A DNA stretch of 24,576 bases, from NCBI GenBank assembly GCA_038745535.1, contig JBCDLI010000039.1, positions 1 to 24,576 of the forward strand, in the 5' to 3' direction. A program made the position numbers and the translations under genes. Shown here one piece after another: positions 1 through 7,780 of this stretch; the first letter of the stretch is position 1; each line of letters opens with the position of its first letter. The notes beneath the pieces were generated by a model that was not told where the DNA came from, searched no databases, and saw nothing but the letters and a program-made list of their open reading frames with translations. Source of the DNA: JBCDLI01 sp038745535 (GTDB lineage: Bacteria > Pseudomonadota > Alphaproteobacteria > Rhizobiales > Rhizobiaceae).

Positions 1-844
1 CACTGCGTTTACGGTCTCGGTTGACTTCAAGCACGGCATATCCACCGGCATTTCGGCCGATGATCGAAACCTCACGGTTCGTAATCTGGCGAACCCAAAT
101 TCAGGCGCGGAAGACTTCACAAGACCGGGACATATTTTTCCGCTGGTCGCACGCGAGGGCGGCGTGCTCATGCGCTCGGGCCACACCGAGGCAGCGGTTG
201 ATCTTTGTAAATTGGCTGATCTTCCAACGGTGGGTGTCATCTCAGAACTGGTCAACGATGACGGTTCGGTGATGCGCGGACCGCAAGTGACTGCATTCGC
301 CGAAGAGCATGGCTTCAAACAGGTGTCCGTTGCAGACCTTATTGCCTATCGGCAACGGCAGGAAACGCTCGTGGAGCGTGCTGATACCGCAGACGTCACA
401 ACACCGATTGGGCCTGCGACAGCACACACCTACACGCTCCCATGGGACCCGATGCAGCACTTAGCGCTCGTTGTCGGTGACATTCGTGACGGCAGCAATA
501 TTCCAGTAAGGCTTCATTTGGAAAGCGTTGTGGCCGACGTTTTTGGTACCGAAAACTCGCCGATGGAGACACTTAAATCCATGGTCGACAAGTATGGTCG
601 TGGCGTAGTGGTTTATCTCCGCGAAGGTTCGGTTGGGGTAGCACGCGGGAGTGGTCGGCCGTTGGTAGAAGATCATGCCGAGGCACGCACACGGGAAAGC
701 GAATGGCGCGAAATTGGTCTGGGCGCGCAAATTCTTCGCGATCTCGGCATCCATTCAATCTCACTGTATTCATCGCGGGAACGCCGGTATATCGGCTTGG
801 AAGGCTTCGGCATAAAAATCAACTCGACCGAGACCCGTGTTTAG
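1..844 (+). CDS. ribB: RibBX-type 3,4-dihydroxy-2-butanone 4-phosphate synthase (5'-partial)
   Basis: This is the 3' part of a gene that starts before the window; the first whole codon is at base 2. The N-terminal domain makes the four-carbon riboflavin precursor 3,4-dihydroxy-2-butanone 4-phosphate from ribulose 5-phosphate. Visible RibB signatures are the run around HGISTGISADDR, then RPGHIFPLVAREGG and RSGHTEAAVDL. From about base 400 a second domain resembles GTP cyclohydrolase II (RibA), but the segment that should read like SECLTGD-RCDCG reads VADVFGTENSPMETL, so all three zinc-binding cysteines are absent. This matches the RibBX variant known in Proteobacteria, where the tail is not a working cyclohydrolase. 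The enzyme acts in the cytosol, and a separate ribA should exist elsewhere. The stop overlaps the next gene by 8 bases. Confidence 0.93.
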   Translation, partial: TAFTVSVDFKHGISTGISADDRNLTVRNLANPNSGAEDFTRPGHIFPLVAREGGVLMRSGHTEAAVDLCKLADLPTVGVISELVNDDGSVMRGPQVTAFAEEHGFKQVSVADLIAYRQRQETLVERADTADVTTPIGPATAHTYTLPWDPMQHLALVVGDIRDGSNIPVRLHLESVVADVFGTENSPMETLKSMVDKYGRGVVVYLREGSVGVARGSGRPLVEDHAEARTRESEWREIGLGAQILRDLGIHSISLYSSRERRYIGLEGFGIKINSTETRV

Positions 845-1817
845 AACGACTTTCAGCTTTGTTCTTTTCGTTGCGGCGACGCTGTTGATTCCAATGGCGC
901 TTGCGGGATCAAAGACCGGTGTAAAAATCATCTCAACGGAAGGCGCGGTCACCGCTGTTTTACAGACCCCATCGGGCTCCTTCATTGAAACAACGCGTGG
1001 CCCATTTCGCATCACAGAAGGCGATTGCGACACAGAGATATGCCTGAAGCGCGAGACGATTTCAGGCTCGGCAGATAAAGCACCTCGGGGCGCTGTGCCG
1101 GATGGAAAGATCGCGGTCTCCAACCAAGGCGATATTCGGCGGGCGTGGTACGCTCGCCCGACACAGCGCTATCAGCACTGTATTTTGGGTGATTGTATCG
1201 AAGGCGGCTCACTGGTCGTTGAAAACGGCAATGGCGAACAGTTTGAATTCGTGCTGCCTCAAAACCAAGTTTTTGAAGACCTGACGCCTAGGCTGGCAGA
1301 TCTGGATGGTGATCCTGAAACCACCGAAGTTGTCACCATTCGCGCATCGACCACGCGCGGAGCCGCGGTGGTCATCTACGGGTTGATAGACGGCGTAATT
1401 CGAGAAATCGCTGCGTCTTCGGAGAACGGTCGTCCAAATCGTTGGCTGGCCATCGCTGCTATTGTCGACCAAACGATTTACTTTGTGCGGACGCCTCACA
1501 TTGGCGGCCGATTTTCAAGTGTTGAGTTAGGCTCAGGTGGCATCGTTCGGGAAGCAAACGACGTTTACCTCGACGTTTCCAACCACCTCATCGGCTCACG
1601 CGTGATGATGTCCACGGCATTCGCGAACAGCCGTGGCGAAGTAAGGGTCGCGCTTCCTTCTCAAGATCGTACGCGGCTTGCGATCCTCGGAAATTCTACA
1701 CGCGATGACGTCAATCTCCCTGAACCGATCGACAAGGCGATTATCGCTGTTGGTAATCATCTGGTAACCGCAACTGAAAGCGGTCAACTTCTGGCGATCA
1801 AAACTTCACCCCACTGA
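837..1817 (+). CDS. Secreted FG-GAP/VCBS-like repeat protein
   Basis: A predicted exported protein of 326 residues, starting with GTG inside the 3' end of ribB, which suggests translational coupling. Residues 1-23 form a signal peptide: a basic start, then a hydrophobic stretch ending in ALA. Four cysteines (64, 69, 115, 120) could form two disulfides, which fits the periplasm. Residues 153-182 contain LADLDGDPETTEVVTI followed by GAAVVIYGL, like the calcium-binding loop and strand of FG-GAP/VCBS propeller blades. Later NRWLAIAAIVD and FVRTPHIGG segments look like weaker blades. No enzyme motif is seen. The role is unknown; it may bind a ligand in the envelope. The gene is followed 27 bases later by a membrane protein gene, and the two could be a pair. 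An alternative is a family-specific propeller unrelated to VCBS. Confidence 0.75.
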   Translation: MFRTTFSFVLFVAATLLIPMALAGSKTGVKIISTEGAVTAVLQTPSGSFIETTRGPFRITEGDCDTEICLKRETISGSADKAPRGAVPDGKIAVSNQGDIRRAWYARPTQRYQHCILGDCIEGGSLVVENGNGEQFEFVLPQNQVFEDLTPRLADLDGDPETTEVVTIRASTTRGAAVVIYGLIDGVIREIAASSENGRPNRWLAIAAIVDQTIYFVRTPHIGGRFSSVELGSGGIVREANDVYLDVSNHLIGSRVMMSTAFANSRGEVRVALPSQDRTRLAILGNSTRDDVNLPEPIDKAIIAVGNHLVTATESGQLLAIKTSPH

Positions 1818-1844
1818 ACTATGCTCTCCTTACGGAGGCTTGTG

Positions 1845-2816
1845 ATGTACGATTTTTCCTTTTTGACCTGCTTTTCGATTGTGGCCCGAACCTGGCCCTT
1901 CCTGCTTCTGCGTGCGGCGGTATTCATAACGTTTGGCTTGATCTTCTGCATTCTGGTCGCGTCATGCGCGCTCATCGCTCATCAGTTGGGACCGCAATAC
2001 ACGCCCATTGCTGATCCATGGATGGCAGCTGGGTTTGGCGCAGTCGCGGGTATGGGGCTCGGAAAAGCGGTTCTGGTGTTGTTGCGTGAATACACGCTTT
2101 ACCTCGTCACAGCCGGTCACATCTCCACGATGAGCGATATGCTGCGCGATAAATTGGTGCCGTCCGGCTTTGCCCAAGTTTCGAACGGTGCTGCTGTTGT
2201 GAAGGAAAACTTTGCCGAAAGCAGCGCTCTCTTCGTTCTGGATCAGTTGATCAAAGGCGCGTTGAAGTCGATGGACGAGGCATTCCGCAAGGTCGGAGCC
2301 GTCATTCCGGTCTTGGCACCGGTTTTCGCATTGCTCGGCGCAGTTCTTACGACGGCAATCACCTATATCGACGAAATGATTTTGGCGCATATCATGCGTA
2401 CCAAGTCTGGAAACTCATGGCACACAGCAGCTGACGCGTTGGTGATCTACGCACAAAACTGGAAAACCATGCTGAAAAACGCAGCATGGCTAACGGCGGC
2501 GATGCTTTTGATCAGCGCGGGGGTTGCAGGCTTTGGATATCTGATCGCGCCAACGGTGCCGGATGTGTCATTCATCGATGGCGACATTCAAACCGGCGCA
2601 CGCGTGATCTTCGCTTTCGCACTGCTGATCGTATTTCACCTCATCTTCCTTGAGCCATTTGCGGTCTGCGCGATGCTTCAGGCCTACGTGAAGGCGAGCG
2701 ACGGCCAAAAGCCCGACCCACACATGGAAGACCGCCTCGCAACGATGTCGGAAAGCTTCCAAAAACTTCGAGGCGGGAAAGAAGACGGTTGGTCGTCGCT
2801 ATTCAAGCCAGCTTAA
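1845..2816 (+). CDS. Polytopic inner-membrane protein of unknown function
   Basis: I do not recognise a characterised family. The start is set at ATG 1845 because GGAGG (1834-1838) lies 6 bases upstream; an in-frame ATG at 1821 lacks such a site and would add eight basic/hydrophobic residues. The 323-residue product has about five hydrophobic segments, near residues 18-46, 60-82, 150-174, 213-236 and 252-282. Between the second and third is a soluble, amphipathic region (about 95-148) rich in charged residues. The C-terminus is hydrophilic, with KPDPHMEDRLATM and a possible short helix. No catalytic motif or transporter signature is visible. It lies 27 bases after the secreted FG-GAP-like gene on the same strand and is probably cotranscribed with it. 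Confidence 0.8.
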   Translation: MYDFSFLTCFSIVARTWPFLLLRAAVFITFGLIFCILVASCALIAHQLGPQYTPIADPWMAAGFGAVAGMGLGKAVLVLLREYTLYLVTAGHISTMSDMLRDKLVPSGFAQVSNGAAVVKENFAESSALFVLDQLIKGALKSMDEAFRKVGAVIPVLAPVFALLGAVLTTAITYIDEMILAHIMRTKSGNSWHTAADALVIYAQNWKTMLKNAAWLTAAMLLISAGVAGFGYLIAPTVPDVSFIDGDIQTGARVIFAFALLIVFHLIFLEPFAVCAMLQAYVKASDGQKPDPHMEDRLATMSESFQKLRGGKEDGWSSLFKPA

Positions 2817-2888
2817 ATTTCACTGCATAAGTGGTGCACGAGCGATGCAGCTGTTTTGCAAAACGAAATGGCGCGCTAGCTTCTGCTT

Positions 2889-3818
2889 ATGCCGACGCGA
2901 TACTACGAAAACGAAATCTTCAAGGACCATGTGACGCCGCCTGGGCATCCAGAGCGGGTCGACCGTCTTAAAGCGCTGGAAGGTGCTTTGGACGATGAAC
3001 GGTTTCAAATGCTAGAGCGGCTTGAGACCAAAGCTGCCGAAGCTGAAGCTGTTTTGTCATGCCACACGGATGCGCTTCTTGAAAAAGTACGGTTGGAAAT
3101 TCCCGAAACGGGGATGAACCGAATCGATGGCGACACAGTTGCAAGTCCGAAGTCACTAGACGCTGCTCTTCACGCGATTGGTGGCGCAATGGGAGCGGTT
3201 GACGCTGTATTTGCGGGCGAGTGCGACAACGCATTTGTGGCTGCCCGACCGCCGGGCCATCATGCCGAAAAAGATACGGCGATGGGTTTTTGCCTCTTTA
3301 ACACAGTGGCGATTGCGGCGCGGCATGCACAAAGGTCACAAGGTGCCGAGCGTGTTGCAATCGTCGATTACGATGTGCACCACGGCAACGGTACGCAGGA
3401 TATCTTTTGGGATGACGCCAGTGTTCTCTATTGCTCCACCCACCAGATGCCGCTCTACCCAGGCTCGGGATCACGATACCAAGAAGGCGATCATGGCACG
3501 ATTTGTAATGCGCCGCTGTCGCCGGGCAATGCAGGCGAGCATTTCCGCGAGGCGATGAAATCGCGTGTTCTGCCAGCGATTGATGATTTTTCACCCGATC
3601 TGATCCTTATCTCCGCGGGCTTCGATGCGCATTGGCGTGACCCTCTGGCTGAACTCAATTTTGTCGAAGATGACTACGATTGGGCCACAGGTCGGCTCAT
3701 GGAGTTGGCGGACAAGCATTGCGAGAACCGAATCGTTTCCAGTCTCGAGGGCGGGTACGATCTGGAGGGGTTGGCAAAATCGGCGGCAGCACACATTGAA
3801 CGGCTGATGACAGGATAG
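2889..3818 (+). CDS. Histone deacetylase family protein (class II-like amidohydrolase)
   Basis: A 309-residue zinc amidohydrolase of the histone deacetylase/acetylpolyamine amidohydrolase/acetoin utilisation superfamily. It is expected to remove acyl groups from amines in the cytosol; the substrate cannot be told from sequence. The full active site is visible: HPERVDRL near the N-terminus, tandem His124-His125 in RPPGHHAE, zinc ligands Asp162 and His164 in DYDVHHGNG, Asp246 in SAGFDAHWRDPL, and the transition-state Tyr290 in EGGYD. The length is normal for bacterial members, so it appears intact. The start ATG has no strong Shine-Dalgarno sequence. xseB follows after 5 bases. Next-door placement to xseB is, from memory, common in Hyphomicrobiales and probably reflects an operon rather than shared function. 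Confidence 0.92.
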   Translation: MPTRYYENEIFKDHVTPPGHPERVDRLKALEGALDDERFQMLERLETKAAEAEAVLSCHTDALLEKVRLEIPETGMNRIDGDTVASPKSLDAALHAIGGAMGAVDAVFAGECDNAFVAARPPGHHAEKDTAMGFCLFNTVAIAARHAQRSQGAERVAIVDYDVHHGNGTQDIFWDDASVLYCSTHQMPLYPGSGSRYQEGDHGTICNAPLSPGNAGEHFREAMKSRVLPAIDDFSPDLILISAGFDAHWRDPLAELNFVEDDYDWATGRLMELADKHCENRIVSSLEGGYDLEGLAKSAAAHIERLMTG

Positions 3819-3823
3819 GGCTT

Positions 3824-4075
3824 ATGGCAGAGGCAGCAAAAAACGCAGACGTGAAAGACATGTCGTTCGAGAAGGCGCTTGCAGAGTTGGAAACGATCGT
3901 TTCCAAACTTGAGCGCGGAGACGTCGCATTGGCGGAGTCCATTGATATCTATGAACGCGGAGAAGCACTTCGCGCCCATTGCGACGTTCTTCTGCAAGGG
4001 GCGGAAGCAAAGATTGAAAAGATCAAGCTGAACCGCGACGGCCAAGCCACCGGTACCGAACCGTTGGACGGCTAA
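3824..4075 (+). CDS. xseB: Exodeoxyribonuclease VII small subunit
   Basis: The 83-residue small subunit of exonuclease VII, which with XseA degrades single-stranded DNA to oligonucleotides in repair and recombination. The diagnostic region is residues 14-46: SFEKALAELETIVSKLERG, then a short loop and ESIDIYERGEAL, the two-helix hairpin of the family. The length is typical (70-90 residues). The ATG lies 5 bases after the deacetylase-family stop, so the two are very likely cotranscribed. xseA is not in the window. In many relatives dxs follows directly; here a 95-base gap leads to a pirin gene. Confidence 0.95.
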   Translation: MAEAAKNADVKDMSFEKALAELETIVSKLERGDVALAESIDIYERGEALRAHCDVLLQGAEAKIEKIKLNRDGQATGTEPLDG

Positions 4076-4170
4076 GGCCCGGCTTTTCCGCACACACTGT
4101 TCAACAACCCGCCATGGCGAGCGTCGCTGCGCCGCTCTATGTCATCTCCAAGAGAGCATTGGAGGATGTC

Positions 4171-5091
4171 ATGTCGTTTTTTCCTGGATCGGACCCAAAT
4201 CCCGGTGACCGCTTCGCGAGTGATGCAATTGAGCAATTGATCATTCCGAACGCCAAAGACCTCGGCGACTTTGAGGTGAGGCGCGCTTTGCCATCAAAGA
4301 AACGCAAACTCGTCGGCCCGTTCATTTTCTTTGATCGCATGGGTCCGGCAACATTTGAGCCCGGTCAAGCCATTGATGTGCGCCCGCACCCGCATATCGG
4401 TTTGTCTACGGTCACATATCTCTTTGACGGTAGAATTCGTCACCGCGACTCTCTGGGCACCGAAATGGTCATTGAACCGGGCGACATAAACCTCATGACG
4501 GCTGGGCGTGGGATCGTGCACTCCGAGCGCTCGCCGGAGGAGTTGCGCGGCACCGACCGCAAGATTTCCGGCCTCCAGACGTGGCTCGCGCTACCGGACG
4601 GAAAAGAGGAAATGGCGCCCGCATTCGAAAATACAGCTTCGGCGCAGATGGGCATCATCGACGGCGAGAAAGCTCATGCGCGGGTTCTGATCGGCGATTT
4701 TCATGGCGTATCGGCCCCAGTCACGCAGTATCACGAGACGCTCTATGTCGATGTTACGCTGCCCCACAACGGCGAGATGGAAATACCAAACGATACCGAA
4801 GAGCGCGCGATTTACGTCCTAGAGGGTGAAGTTGACATTGCAGGCGACACCTTCGGGGCTGATCAATTGCTGGTCTTCCGCCCCGGTGACCAGATCGTCG
4901 TGAAATCTGGTCGTGGTGCTTCGTTCATGCTTTTCGGCGGCGCATCCATCGGCTCACCACGCCATATCTGGTGGAACTTCGTCTCGTCATCGAAGGAACG
5001 TATGCAGCAGGCGAAAGAAGAGTGGTCGTCTGGACGGTTTGATATCGTACCGGGGGATCAGGAAGAATTTATCCCACTTCCAGCCGCTTAA
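4171..5091 (+). CDS. Pirin family protein (cupin metalloprotein)
   Basis: A 306-residue bicupin of the pirin family. Pirins bind a metal in the N-terminal cupin; some act as quercetin dioxygenases, others modulate enzymes or transcription. The metal site is intact: His73 and His75 in RPHPHIGLST, then His117 and Glu119 in GRGIVHSERSP. The second cupin spans roughly residues 165-270 and lacks comparable ligands, as is usual. The start is ATG 4171, since GGAGG (4161-4165) stands 5 bases before it; the longer ATG-initiated frame from 4114 has no good ribosome site and would add 19 residues unlike the family. It sits between xseB and a small secreted protein. Which pirin activity applies cannot be said from sequence. 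Confidence 0.9.
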   Translation: MSFFPGSDPNPGDRFASDAIEQLIIPNAKDLGDFEVRRALPSKKRKLVGPFIFFDRMGPATFEPGQAIDVRPHPHIGLSTVTYLFDGRIRHRDSLGTEMVIEPGDINLMTAGRGIVHSERSPEELRGTDRKISGLQTWLALPDGKEEMAPAFENTASAQMGIIDGEKAHARVLIGDFHGVSAPVTQYHETLYVDVTLPHNGEMEIPNDTEERAIYVLEGEVDIAGDTFGADQLLVFRPGDQIVVKSGRGASFMLFGGASIGSPRHIWWNFVSSSKERMQQAKEEWSSGRFDIVPGDQEEFIPLPAA

Positions 5092-5112
5092 CCGGCGGTT
5101 CACCACGCAGTC

Positions 5113-5125
5113 AAACCATTGGTTT
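5113..5125. promoter_or_regulatory. Perfect 13-bp palindrome AAACCATTGGTTT
   Basis: AAACCA-T-TGGTTT forms a perfect inverted repeat with one central base, 21 bases after the pirin stop and about 90 bases upstream of the small secreted gene. It could be a repressor or activator operator for that gene. No factor can be named, and a 13-base palindrome can arise by chance. Confidence 0.3.
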
Positions 5126-5187
5126 ACCCCACTTTTTTGGCCTGTGTTCACCGCGTTTGTTTGCGTCGAAATAATCGGTTTTCGATA

Positions 5188-5213
5188 GGGTCCCATCCAC
5201 AGGGGTGGGACCT
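5188..5213 (+). promoter_or_regulatory. Hairpin abutting the start codon of the 5214 gene
   Basis: GGTCCCATCC (5189-5198) pairs with GGGTGGGACC (5203-5212) around a four-base loop ACAG, with one T·G wobble; an additional G·T pair at 5188/5213 is possible. The ten- to eleven-pair GC-rich stem ends at the base before ATG 5214 and contains the only purine-rich stretch (AGGGGTGGGA) that could serve as ribosome binding site. It is not followed by a T-run, so it is not a standard terminator. The mRNA start region would be masked when folded. Confidence 0.6.
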
Positions 5214-5621
5214 ATGCGACACAGAATAAAGACAATTTTCGCCGGTATTTTCTGCACGCTTTCGATTGCAAGCGCAGCAAAGGCAGATGATTTTGGCGCA
5301 CAGAAGATCGTATTTGCGACCGACTTGATGGGCAGCGTCGCGATGCAACAATTGCTGGCCATCACGTTCCAGCCGGAGGCAATCGTCGCGCTCAATAGCT
5401 TTCGAATTGATAGCCGTACCGGGAAAGTGCACGTCATCGAGCAAATGATAAAGCACGAATACGAGCCGCCTTCTGATATGCGCATTTACCGAACGAACGC
5501 ATTTGTGGGGCCCGAACGACCTTTCAATCCGCTAAGCACGTCCGCGCGGGTGGTCTACACAAACTACCTTCATCAAGAAGAACCGATTGAGGACTTTGAC
5601 CGTCTGAAACTCGAGGGTTGA
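5214..5621 (+). CDS. Small secreted/periplasmic protein of unknown function
   Basis: A 135-residue protein with a clear signal peptide: MRHR start, hydrophobic residues 8-20, probable cleavage after AKA at residue 24. The mature part is short and polar with no recognised motif and no cysteines, so periplasmic or extracellular location is inferred. ATG 5214 is preferred over an in-frame GTG at 5205 because it gives a normal signal peptide and because GTG 5205 lies within the stem of a hairpin. That hairpin covers the leader directly before the ATG and may control translation. The gene stands alone between pirin (122 bases upstream) and tlyA (31 bases downstream). The function is unknown. Confidence 0.72.
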   Translation: MRHRIKTIFAGIFCTLSIASAAKADDFGAQKIVFATDLMGSVAMQQLLAITFQPEAIVALNSFRIDSRTGKVHVIEQMIKHEYEPPSDMRIYRTNAFVGPERPFNPLSTSARVVYTNYLHQEEPIEDFDRLKLEG

Positions 5622-5652
5622 GGCGGACGCCCCGCTGCGCCATCAGGTGCTG

Positions 5653-6405
5653 ATGGCATCCAACACCTCGAAAATCCGACTGGATCAGTATCTCGTCGAC
5701 AACCACTTTGCTGCCAGTCGCTCGCGGGCGCGTGATGCGATTTTGCGCGGGCTTGTCCGAGTCAACGGCGCGGTCGCGACCAAGCCGGGTTTATCAATCA
5801 ATGGCAGTGAAACGGTGCGTTTTGATGATCCATCAAGCGCTTACGTTTCCCGGGCCGCATTAAAACTCGTGCACGGGCTGGAAAAATCAGGGTTCGACGT
5901 AGCGGATAAACACTGTCTCGACATCGGTGCGTCGACCGGTGGGTTTAGCCAAGTGCTGCTTCAACACGGTGCGATGTCTGTGGTCGCGCTTGATGTGGGC
6001 CATGGTCAATTGCATTCCACCATACGAAAAGATGAGCGCGTGACGGTCTTGGAGAATACAAACGCGCGGGCGCTGACCGTTGACCTGCTGGGCGGCAAAC
6101 CGCTTCAATTCATCGTGAGTGATGTCAGCTTCATCTCGTTGAAGCTCGCTCTGCCTCCGGCGTTTCAGCTCGCCGAAGCGGGATCACAATGTGTACTGCT
6201 CGTGAAGCCGCAATTCGAAGTCGGCCGGGGTAAAATTGGCAAGAACGGAATTGTGAGTGAAGAAGATGCGGCTGCCAGCTCGGCAGACCTATATGATTGG
6301 CTGGATTACCAAGCCGGTTGGCGCTCTATCGGGATCGACAGGTCCCCGATAAAGGGCGGAGATGGGAACACTGAATTTCTGCTTTGGGGCGAAAAGAGCC
6401 TATGA
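5653..6405 (+). CDS. tlyA: TlyA family rRNA (cytidine-2'-O)-methyltransferase
   Basis: A 250-residue enzyme with an S4 RNA-binding domain (residues 7-65, with RLDQYLVD and SRARDAILRGLVRVNG) followed by an FtsJ-like SAM methyltransferase domain. Motif I is LDIGASTGGF (residues 89-98). Lys71 in SRAALKL, Asp157 in SDVSF and Lys185 in LLVKPQFE fit the catalytic K-D-K arrangement of 2'-O-methyltransferases. Characterised TlyA proteins methylate ribose of cytidines in 16S and/or 23S rRNA; which site is used here is unknown. ATG 5653 is preferred to GTG 5647 two codons earlier, as it matches the usual N-terminus. The stop TGA overlaps the next start as ATGA, so the two RNA methyltransferases are probably translationally coupled. 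Confidence 0.93.
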   Translation: MASNTSKIRLDQYLVDNHFAASRSRARDAILRGLVRVNGAVATKPGLSINGSETVRFDDPSSAYVSRAALKLVHGLEKSGFDVADKHCLDIGASTGGFSQVLLQHGAMSVVALDVGHGQLHSTIRKDERVTVLENTNARALTVDLLGGKPLQFIVSDVSFISLKLALPPAFQLAEAGSQCVLLVKPQFEVGRGKIGKNGIVSEEDAAASSADLYDWLDYQAGWRSIGIDRSPIKGGDGNTEFLLWGEKSL

Positions 6406-7673
6406 CGCGCGAGACCCTTACAATTGAAGCGCTTGATCGGCGCGGAGATGGAGTGGCGTATTGCGATGGCCAACCGCTCACCGTGCCGGGTGCACTTCCC
6501 GGAGATGTGGTGACCGGTGTACTAGAGGTTTCACGCGTTGCTCAGTTCGAATTGGTTAGTGCCAGCGCAATACGTACCGAGCCTCACTGCGTGCATTTTG
6601 TTCAGTGTGGGGGCTGTTCGGTGCAGCACATGAAGCCAGAAGCCTACCGGGACTGGAAGCGCGGTCTCGTCATCGACGCTCTGACTGCTCACGGTATCGC
6701 AATCGCGGTCGAAGGCCCATCGGAATGCCAACCGCGTTCGAGACGGCGGGCAACTTTCACACTCGCGCGCCAAGGGACCGGCGACGTCAGCATCGGCTTT
6801 ATGGCACGCGGCACGCGGGAGCAGATTCCGCTTTCAACGTGCGAAGTTATCACCAAAGGTATGCAAGAACTGTGGCCGGTGTTAAAACGGTTAGGTGCTG
6901 CCTACATTCCAGCGGGCCGACGTGGTCAGATCGCGGTGCTGCATGCGGAAAACGGGTTTGACCTCAATTTCCGAACGCCGGAACCACTGTCCGAGAAGAC
7001 GAAACGGGCGCTGCTTGCCGAATGTCAAAAAACGCTGATCGTGCGGCTCACGGCAAATCGGGAAACGCTTTTTCAACGTGAAAAACCACGGCTTTCATTT
7101 GGCGAGATACCGATCAAGCCGCCACCGGGCGCGTTTGCGCAAGCGGTGAAAACCGCCGAAAATGAGATGGTAACGCTCGTATTGGCGCATCTTAAAAAAG
7201 CGAAAAAAATCGCTGATCTATTTTCAGGGATGGGCACATTCTCACTTCGGCTGGCTCAAATAGCCAACGTCCACGCCATTGAGAACGATTCACCTGCGCT
7301 CCGCGCTTTGACAGAGGCCTGGAGAGAAAGCGCAACGAAATTCAAGCTACGAAAGATCGCAACGGAAAAGCGTGACCTGTTCCGCGCACCACTGTCTGTC
7401 AAAGAGCTAAACGCGTTCGACGGCATTGTGTTTGACCCGCCACGAGCGGGCGCTGAAGCACAGTCAAAGATGCTTGCGAAGTCGACGGTGCCGAAAGTCG
7501 CCGCTGTATCCTGCAACCCAGAAACGCTCTCGCGTGACCTAAGAATTCTTACCGACGGTGGTTACAAGCTCGAACGCGTGGTGGCGATTGATCAGTTTTT
7601 GTGGTCATCGCACGTGGAGGCCGTAGCCCTGCTGAGCAAACAGAAAACACGGCCCAAACGCGGTCTTGGATAG
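6402..7673 (+). CDS. Class I SAM-dependent RNA (uracil-5-)methyltransferase, RlmD/TrmA family
   Basis: A 423-residue methyltransferase that puts a methyl on C5 of uridine in RNA. Residues 3-55 form a TRAM RNA-binding domain. A 4Fe-4S cluster motif is present: Cys63, Cys69 and Cys72 in PHCVHFVQCGGCSVQH, plus Cys147 downstream. The catalytic domain has the SAM loop ADLFSGMGTFSLRLA (271-285), FDPPRAGA (344-351) and the nucleophile Cys371 in VSCNPETLSRDL. All key residues are intact. The Fe-S motif points to the RlmD/RlmC (23S rRNA) side of the family rather than TrmA, but the exact uridine cannot be deduced. The start is the ATG of an ATGA overlap with tlyA. The gene converges with a minus-strand operon, ending only 3 bases from it. 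Confidence 0.92.
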   Translation: MTRETLTIEALDRRGDGVAYCDGQPLTVPGALPGDVVTGVLEVSRVAQFELVSASAIRTEPHCVHFVQCGGCSVQHMKPEAYRDWKRGLVIDALTAHGIAIAVEGPSECQPRSRRRATFTLARQGTGDVSIGFMARGTREQIPLSTCEVITKGMQELWPVLKRLGAAYIPAGRRGQIAVLHAENGFDLNFRTPEPLSEKTKRALLAECQKTLIVRLTANRETLFQREKPRLSFGEIPIKPPPGAFAQAVKTAENEMVTLVLAHLKKAKKIADLFSGMGTFSLRLAQIANVHAIENDSPALRALTEAWRESATKFKLRKIATEKRDLFRAPLSVKELNAFDGIVFDPPRAGAEAQSKMLAKSTVPKVAAVSCNPETLSRDLRILTDGGYKLERVVAIDQFLWSSHVEAVALLSKQKTRPKRGLG

Positions 7674-7676
7674 CGA

Positions 7677-7778
7677 TCAAACGGGGAGTGCGTCCAGTAT
7701 CTCAAAACCCGTCCAACCGACAATCAGAACGCCGATGACCGCGAAAAACGAAAAGATGGCCTTCCTCGTCTTCGTCAT
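7677..7778 (-). CDS. 33-residue single-pass membrane peptide
   Basis: A very short reading frame directly downstream of the enoyl-CoA hydratase gene: its ATG begins 2 bases after that stop. The product starts MTKTRKAIFSFFAVIGVLIV and ends FEILDALPV, i.e. a basic N-terminus, one hydrophobic helix (about residues 8-26) and a short acidic tail, the usual plan of a bacterial small membrane protein. Its stop lies 3 bases from the convergent methyltransferase stop, so the frame exactly fills the gap. It would be the third gene of a fatty-acid operon. No Shine-Dalgarno is obvious, so translation may depend on coupling to the gene before it. No homologue can be named; coding status is inferred from context and composition. 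Confidence 0.5.
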   Translation of the reverse strand: MTKTRKAIFSFFAVIGVLIVGWTGFEILDALPV

Positions 7779-7780
7779 AA

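Noticed and set aside
5098..5155. Imperfect direct repeat GTTCACCACG / GTTCACCGCG
   Set aside because: Ten bases with one mismatch, 48 bases apart, is within chance expectation and has no positional relation to a promoter.
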